Below are positions 60,357 through 64,000 of a DNA stretch of 64,000 nucleotides, piece after piece. The stretch spans positions 9,938,001-10,002,000 of the forward strand of contig NZ_JAPNKC010000001.1 of NCBI RefSeq assembly GCF_026626705.1, given 5' to 3'. The notes below the pieces were generated by a model. The model was not told where the DNA came from, searched no databases, and saw only the letters and a program-made list of their open reading frames with translations. This DNA comes from Pyxidicoccus sp. MSG2 (GTDB lineage Bacteria > Myxococcota > Myxococcia > Myxococcales > Myxococcaceae). The stretch's first letter is position 1, and every line of letters starts with the position of its first letter. The translations under genes were made by a program, and so were the position numbers.

Positions 60357-60752
60357 TCACCACAGCTCCACGCGACCGCCCGGATGCACCTGCGTGTGGA
60401 AGCGCACCATGCCCCGCCTGTCGCGCGTGGCCAGCTGGGCGCTGATGTCGAAGCGCAGGGCCGTCGGGTCGGCCGGGTCCGCCGAGTACTGCACCACCAC
60501 GTTCTTCAGCCGCGGCTCATAGTCCTGGATGGCCGTGCGGATGGACTGCGTCATCCGTGGAATGGCCGACGGGTACGAATGGACGATGTCGTTCAGGTCC
60601 AGGATGCCGTACGCCGGAGCCGCCACGGACTCGCCCCTGCGCGTGTTGAGCAGGTTGCGCAGGTGCTCTGCGATGGACTCCACCACGTCGCCCGGCGGCG
60701 CGAGCGTGCCGTTGCCTTCGGCGATGCGGGACAACAAGCCTCGGGAGCCCAT
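60357..60752 (-). CDS. tssE: Type VI secretion baseplate subunit TssE (gp25-like)
   Basis: 131 aa from ATG 60752, where the natural-looking MGSRGLLSRIAEG begins; an in-frame GTG at 60788 would add 12 residues. The gp25/lysozyme-like fold is indicated by VVESIAEHLRNLLNTRRGES, APAYGILDLNDIVHSYPSAI and YEPRLKNVVVQYS. The conserved Glu-Pro-Arg (EPRL) motif, needed for sheath polymerisation in phage gp25, is present. Confidence 0.88.
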   Translation of the reverse strand: MGSRGLLSRIAEGNGTLAPPGDVVESIAEHLRNLLNTRRGESVAAPAYGILDLNDIVHSYPSAIPRMTQSIRTAIQDYEPRLKNVVVQYSADPADPTALRFDISAQLATRDRRGMVRFHTQVHPGGRVELW

Positions 60753-60842
60753 GGGTGTCTTCGTGTCTTCAGCCGGGGAAAAGCCCACCCCCGACCGCCC
60801 GCGTACACGACTGCACGGGCGGCCGGTGGGAGGAGCGCATGA

Positions 60843-61334
60843 TTAGCGCTGGGTGTCCCAGGTGTCCTCGTGCGTCACGCCACCGTTGGTGATGGTCCAG
60901 TTGATGGTGTGGAACACCAGGGTGATCTCCTCCATGGGAGGAAGGTTGGTGCTCGCCGGCACGAAGGAGTCCGGGACGTACTGCTTGATGCTGTTGACCC
61001 GGGCCTTCTTGATGGACGTCGTGAAGAACTGCTCGGTCGTGCCGTCGCCGGTCGGGTTCGGGCGGAAGAACTTGAAGGTCGCCTCGATGACCTGGTTCTC
61101 GCAGAGCGCCTTCATCAGCAGCGGGGACGACTTGTCGATGCGCTTGCGGAAGGTGATGCCCTCGTACTGGCGGCGGCCCGTGGCCAGGCCCGAGCCGGCC
61201 TCACGCGCGGTGAAGACCTTCTGGTCGTAGTAGACGCACTCGATGGAGTTCTCGCGGCCCAGGGACGTCTGGGTGCTCTCGCCCGCGATGTCGGTGCCGT
61301 TCGCCTTCAGGTACAGGTGTACTGACTCAGCCAT
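60843..61334 (-). CDS. hcp: Type VI secretion tube protein Hcp (TssD)
   Basis: 163 aa from ATG 61334. Family marks: SVHLYLKANGTDIAGESTQ, IECVYYDQKVFTAREAGSG, TGRRQYEGITFRKRIDKSSPLLMKALCENQVI, and EEITLVFHTINWTI. It forms the hexameric ring stack of the inner tube and is often a secreted marker. It lies 115 bp after tssC with a hairpin in the gap, which may set its high expression. Confidence 0.92.
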   Translation of the reverse strand: MAESVHLYLKANGTDIAGESTQTSLGRENSIECVYYDQKVFTAREAGSGLATGRRQYEGITFRKRIDKSSPLLMKALCENQVIEATFKFFRPNPTGDGTTEQFFTTSIKKARVNSIKQYVPDSFVPASTNLPPMEEITLVFHTINWTITNGGVTHEDTWDTQR

Positions 61335-61375
61335 GCTTCAACCTCTTCGCAATGCGCGCAACGCGCGCCGTGGGT

Positions 61376-61396
61376 CCGGGCTCACTGCGAGCCCGG
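61376..61396 (-). promoter_or_regulatory. Hairpin between tssC and hcp
   Basis: Perfect 8-bp arms CCGGGCTC and GAGCCCGG with an ACTGC loop, in the 115-nt gap, 42 nt upstream of the hcp start. No U-tract follows on the minus strand. It may protect the hcp transcript 5-prime end after processing or partly terminate transcription. Confidence 0.4.
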
Positions 61397-61449
61397 GTGG
61401 TGGGGCCCCTACAAACTAGCTGATTCGACCGACAGTGCGTGAGCCGCGC

Positions 61450-62934
61450 TTACTCTTTGTCCAGCTTGCCCACGAGGGACAAGGTGAACGACGCGCCCAT
61501 GTACTTGAAGTGCGGGCGCACCTGCAGACTGCAGCGGTACCAGCCGGGCTGGCCGTCCACGTCCTCCACCGTCACGCGCGCGGCACGGAGCGGGCGGCGC
61601 GAGCGCACCGCGGGCGCCGGGTCGTCCATGTCCGAGATGTACTGGCTCATCCAGTGGTTGAGCTCGCGCTCCAGGTCGGACTTCTCCTTCCAGCTGCCAA
61701 TCTGCTCGCGCTGCAGCACCTTGATGTAGTGCGCCAGGCGGGTCATGATGAACATGTACGGCAGCTGCGTACCCAGGCGGTAGTTGGTCTCCGCCGCCTT
61801 GCCCTCGGGCGTGTTGCCGAAGAACTTGGGCTTCTGCACCGAGTTGGCGCTGAAGAACGCGGCGTTGTCCGAGTCCTTGCGGAAGACGAGGCCGATGAAG
61901 CCCTCCTCGGCCAACTCGTACTCGCGGCGCTCGGTGAGCATGACCTCGGTGGGAATCTTGGTCTGGATTTCCCCCATGGCCTCGTACTGGTGCAGCGGGA
62001 GGTTCTCCACCGCGCCGCCGGACTGGGGACCGATGATGTTCGGGCTCCAGCGGAACTTGGCGAAGGAGTCCGCCACGCGGCTGGTCATGGCGATGGAGGC
62101 GTAGCCCCAGAGGTAGCGGTCGTGGCTGCCGACGACGTCCTCGGTGAAGTTGAAGGCCTTCACGGGGACGGTCTTCTCACCGTAGGGCAGGCGCAGCAGG
62201 AAGCGCGGCAGGGCGAGGCCCACATAGCGCGCGTCCTCGCTCTCGCGGAACGAGTGCCACCGGGCGTACTGCGGGCCCTCGAAGAGGGACTTGAGGTCCT
62301 TGAGGTCCGGCAGCTTGAGGAAGCTCTGCTCGCCGAAGACGTCCGGCGCCGCGTTGGCGATGAAGGGCGCGTGGGCCATGGCGGCCACGGACGCGCACTT
62401 GCGCAGCAGGTCCATGTCCTGGGGGCCGACGTCGAAGTCGTAGTTGGCGTTGATGATGCCGTAGGGCTTGCCGCCGAACACGCCGTACTCGTTGGAGTAC
62501 ACGAGCTTGTACAGGCCGCTCTTGGTGACTTCCGGCGCGTCCTCGAAGTCCTTCTGGAGGTCTTCCTTGGAGACGTTGAGCATCTCCACGCGGGTGTTCT
62601 CGCGGAAGTCGACGCGGTCGACCAGGAACTTCAGGCCGCGCCAGGAGGCCTCCAGCTTCTGGAACTCCTTGGCGTGGAGGATTTCGTTGACCTGCGCGGA
62701 CAGGCGCTTGTCGATTTCGGCAATCATCGCGTCGACGAGGGCCTTGTCCACGCGCTCCTCGGAGCGGTGCGGCGCCAGCATCTCCGTGATGAAGGCCTGC
62801 ACGCCGCGCTTGGCGACGTCGTAGCCCTCGTCCTTCGGCTTGAGCTTGGCCTCGGAGAGAATCTCGTCGAGGAGGGACAGGGAGGCGTCAGCGGCGACGC
62901 CCTTGGACTTCTGGGTCTGGGTCTCGTTGGGCAT
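61450..62934 (-). CDS. tssC: Type VI secretion contractile sheath large subunit TssC
   Basis: 494 aa from ATG 62934. Hallmarks: LEASWRGLKFLVDRVDF, KLVYSNEYGVFGGKPYGIINANYDF, a LPRFLLRLPYG region, and a C-terminal LNHWMSQYISDMDDPAPAVRSRRPLRAARVTV with a domain ending FTLSLVGKL. With TssB it forms the contractile sheath that drives the Hcp tube and is then recycled by ClpV. Confidence 0.95.
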   Translation of the reverse strand: MPNETQTQKSKGVAADASLSLLDEILSEAKLKPKDEGYDVAKRGVQAFITEMLAPHRSEERVDKALVDAMIAEIDKRLSAQVNEILHAKEFQKLEASWRGLKFLVDRVDFRENTRVEMLNVSKEDLQKDFEDAPEVTKSGLYKLVYSNEYGVFGGKPYGIINANYDFDVGPQDMDLLRKCASVAAMAHAPFIANAAPDVFGEQSFLKLPDLKDLKSLFEGPQYARWHSFRESEDARYVGLALPRFLLRLPYGEKTVPVKAFNFTEDVVGSHDRYLWGYASIAMTSRVADSFAKFRWSPNIIGPQSGGAVENLPLHQYEAMGEIQTKIPTEVMLTERREYELAEEGFIGLVFRKDSDNAAFFSANSVQKPKFFGNTPEGKAAETNYRLGTQLPYMFIMTRLAHYIKVLQREQIGSWKEKSDLERELNHWMSQYISDMDDPAPAVRSRRPLRAARVTVEDVDGQPGWYRCSLQVRPHFKYMGASFTLSLVGKLDKE

Positions 62935-62966
62935 GGTGTTTCAATCCCCCGGAAAGTGGGCGTGGG

Positions 62967-63461
62967 CTACTTGGTCTCGGGCTTGAGACCCAGCTCCTGG
63001 ATGAGCGCCTTGCGGCCCTCTTCGTCGGCGAGCATCGTCTGCAGCTTCTTGCGGAACGCGGGAAGGTTGCCCAGGGGCCCCTTGAGGGCGTTGAGCGCGC
63101 TGCGCAGCTCGAGCAGCTTCTTGAGCTCGGGCACCTGGTTGACGACGCTCTCGGGAGAGAAGTCGTTCAGGTTCTTGAACTGGAGCGTGACGTTCATCGT
63201 CGCGGCCGGGTCACCGGCGAGCTTGTCGGCGGCGGTGAGGGTGACCTTCAGGCCCTGCTGCGCCATCACTTCGTTGAAGTTGGCCTTGTCGACGTTGATG
63301 GGCGCGCGCTGCTCCAGCGGGCGGTCATCGGCCTGGCCCGTGAAGTCCCCCATCATGAGGACCTTCAGCGGCAGCTCGACCTGCTCCTGGGCGTTGCCGG
63401 TGGCGGGCTTGTAGACGATGTTGACGCGCTCGGTAGGGGCGACAGAACTCTCTTTGCTCAT
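62967..63461 (-). CDS. tssB: Type VI secretion contractile sheath small subunit TssB
   Basis: 164 aa from ATG 63461. Features: RVNIVYKPATGNAQEQVELPLKVLMMGDFTG, INVDKANFNEVM, LQFKNLNDFSPESVVNQVPELKKLLELR, ending in a charged helix. It binds TssC. The upstream in-frame extension in the track frame lacks coding logic. It is followed by tssC after a 32-nt gap. Confidence 0.94.
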   Translation of the reverse strand: MSKESSVAPTERVNIVYKPATGNAQEQVELPLKVLMMGDFTGQADDRPLEQRAPINVDKANFNEVMAQQGLKVTLTAADKLAGDPAATMNVTLQFKNLNDFSPESVVNQVPELKKLLELRSALNALKGPLGNLPAFRKKLQTMLADEEGRKALIQELGLKPETK

Positions 63462-63543
63462 CTGCGGCTTTCTCCTTGAGTGCTGCGTTTTTGGCGCGGG
63501 CGTCGCATGGGGTGGAGCTTCGCCGCGGTACAACAGGGTTGCA

Positions 63544-64000
63544 TCAGGCGCCGACGCGCAACGCGGCAGAAGAATCCAACCGCGCTAGACGACGATACCG
63601 GTTTCGAATCTTCGCTGCCACCCGTCCCCCCTCCTTTTCCCCAGGGGCGCGGGTCGACAACCAGCCTTCGAGGCACGCGGCCGCGAGGGCGGGTTCCCAC
63701 GTGTCGAGAGAATGGGCAGACACCTCCTCGTCGAGCGCGTCGTAGACGGCGCGGGCGAGCGGGAGCTGTCCCGCGTTGGCGCACAGCCGCGCCAATGCCA
63801 GTCGTGACAGGAACCGGGCACGGCCGGTGGTGGCGGCGACGATGGCGCCCTGCAACCGGGTTACGGCTTCGTGGACGCGGCCCTCGGCCAGCAGCGCGCG
63901 AGCCTCATCCTCCAGGGCAGGGCTGCTTCCAGCAGCGGACGCTTCGGGGGGAAGCGACGGCGGCGGCAGGGCCAGCGGCGAGGCGGAGGCGACGGGGCCC
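63544..64000 (-). CDS. tssA: Type VI secretion TssA-like protein, C-terminal part (runs off the window)
   Basis: The minus frame is open from the right window edge to the stop at 63544, giving about 151 residues. The segment RFLSRLALARLCANAGQLPLARAVYDALDEEV, SLDTWEPALAAACLEGWL and a final RRLARLDSSAALRVG match the C-terminal domain of TssA/VasJ-type baseplate-priming proteins. A Pro/Ala/Ser-rich linker precedes it. The N-terminal ImpA domain lies beyond the window. It is the most upstream T6SS gene visible and precedes tssB. Confidence 0.75.
   Translation of the reverse strand, partial: GPVASASPLALPPPSLPPEASAAGSSPALEDEARALLAEGRVHEAVTRLQGAIVAATTGRARFLSRLALARLCANAGQLPLARAVYDALDEEVSAHSLDTWEPALAAACLEGWLSTRAPGEKEGGRVAAKIRNRYRRLARLDSSAALRVGA

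Noticed and set aside
1..64000. tRNA, rRNA, replication origin, prophage or integrase attachment site
   Set aside because: None recognised on reading; the only mobile DNA seen is the truncated IS3 remnant at 2882-3058.

Overview
The window reads as chromosomal DNA of a myxobacterium, most likely Myxococcaceae (Myxococcus, Corallococcus or Pyxidicoccus type). The basis is very high GC with GC-saturated third codon positions, abundant secreted lipoproteins, orphan multi-PAS histidine kinases, Kelch-like lipoproteins of the 'GKVLVTGG' type, and a type VI secretion cluster in a layout common in that group. This is inference from composition and gene content; no marker gene such as rRNA is present, and no tRNA, rRNA or CRISPR was seen.

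Left part (1-12.7 kb). An amidase tail is followed by small lipoproteins, a possibly imported gene with atypical codon use beside an IS3-type transposase remnant, and a Tat-exported Fe/Mn superoxide dismutase. Next comes a metal-homeostasis block: an EamA/DMT transporter with a very His-rich tail is divergent from a BlaI-type repressor and an M56 (BlaR1-like) membrane protease, followed by a complete CzcCBA/CusCBA-type RND exporter. One dyad operator lies in the divergent promoter, and a related dyad lies inside the signal-peptide codons of the outer-membrane-factor gene.

12.7-29.7 kb. A 2OG-Fe oxygenase/SRPBCC pair; two orphan histidine kinases (one GAF-type, one with about six PAS domains); a stand-alone B12-binding protein with the CarH-type W-x9-EH signature; a translationally coupled operon for a periplasmic molybdenum hydroxylase (diheme cytochrome, 2Fe-2S subunit, Mo subunit); an M28 peptidase; a serine hydrolase; and a GST divergent from an HxlR regulator with two operator-like dyads between them.

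29.7-38.8 kb. Three tandem double-AAA+ ATPase genes (763, 1126 and 1134 aa; gaps 1 and 4 bp) form one operon. They have ClpB/ClpV-like cores but share an unfamiliar N-terminal domain, have degenerate Walker B motifs in D1, and lack the aromatic D2 pore loop. At least one ends in a region that reads like the N-terminal and central part of a class-1 peptide chain release factor without the GGQ domain. This is the best candidate here for an undescribed system.

38.8-53.5 kb. A TPR protein is coupled to a 14-repeat Kelch lipoprotein. A LamG surface protein follows, then a sulfate ABC importer (sbp-cysT-cysW-cysA) with a leader hairpin, a GH16 glucanase, a secreted protein followed by a 44-codon ORF, a TlpA-like thioredoxin and a short HPF.

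53.6-64 kb. A type VI secretion operon on the minus strand runs tssA(partial)-tssB-tssC-hcp-tssE-tssF-tssG-tssH(clpV)-lipoprotein and ends at a clear intrinsic terminator. tssJ, K, L and M, vgrG and PAAR are not in the window.
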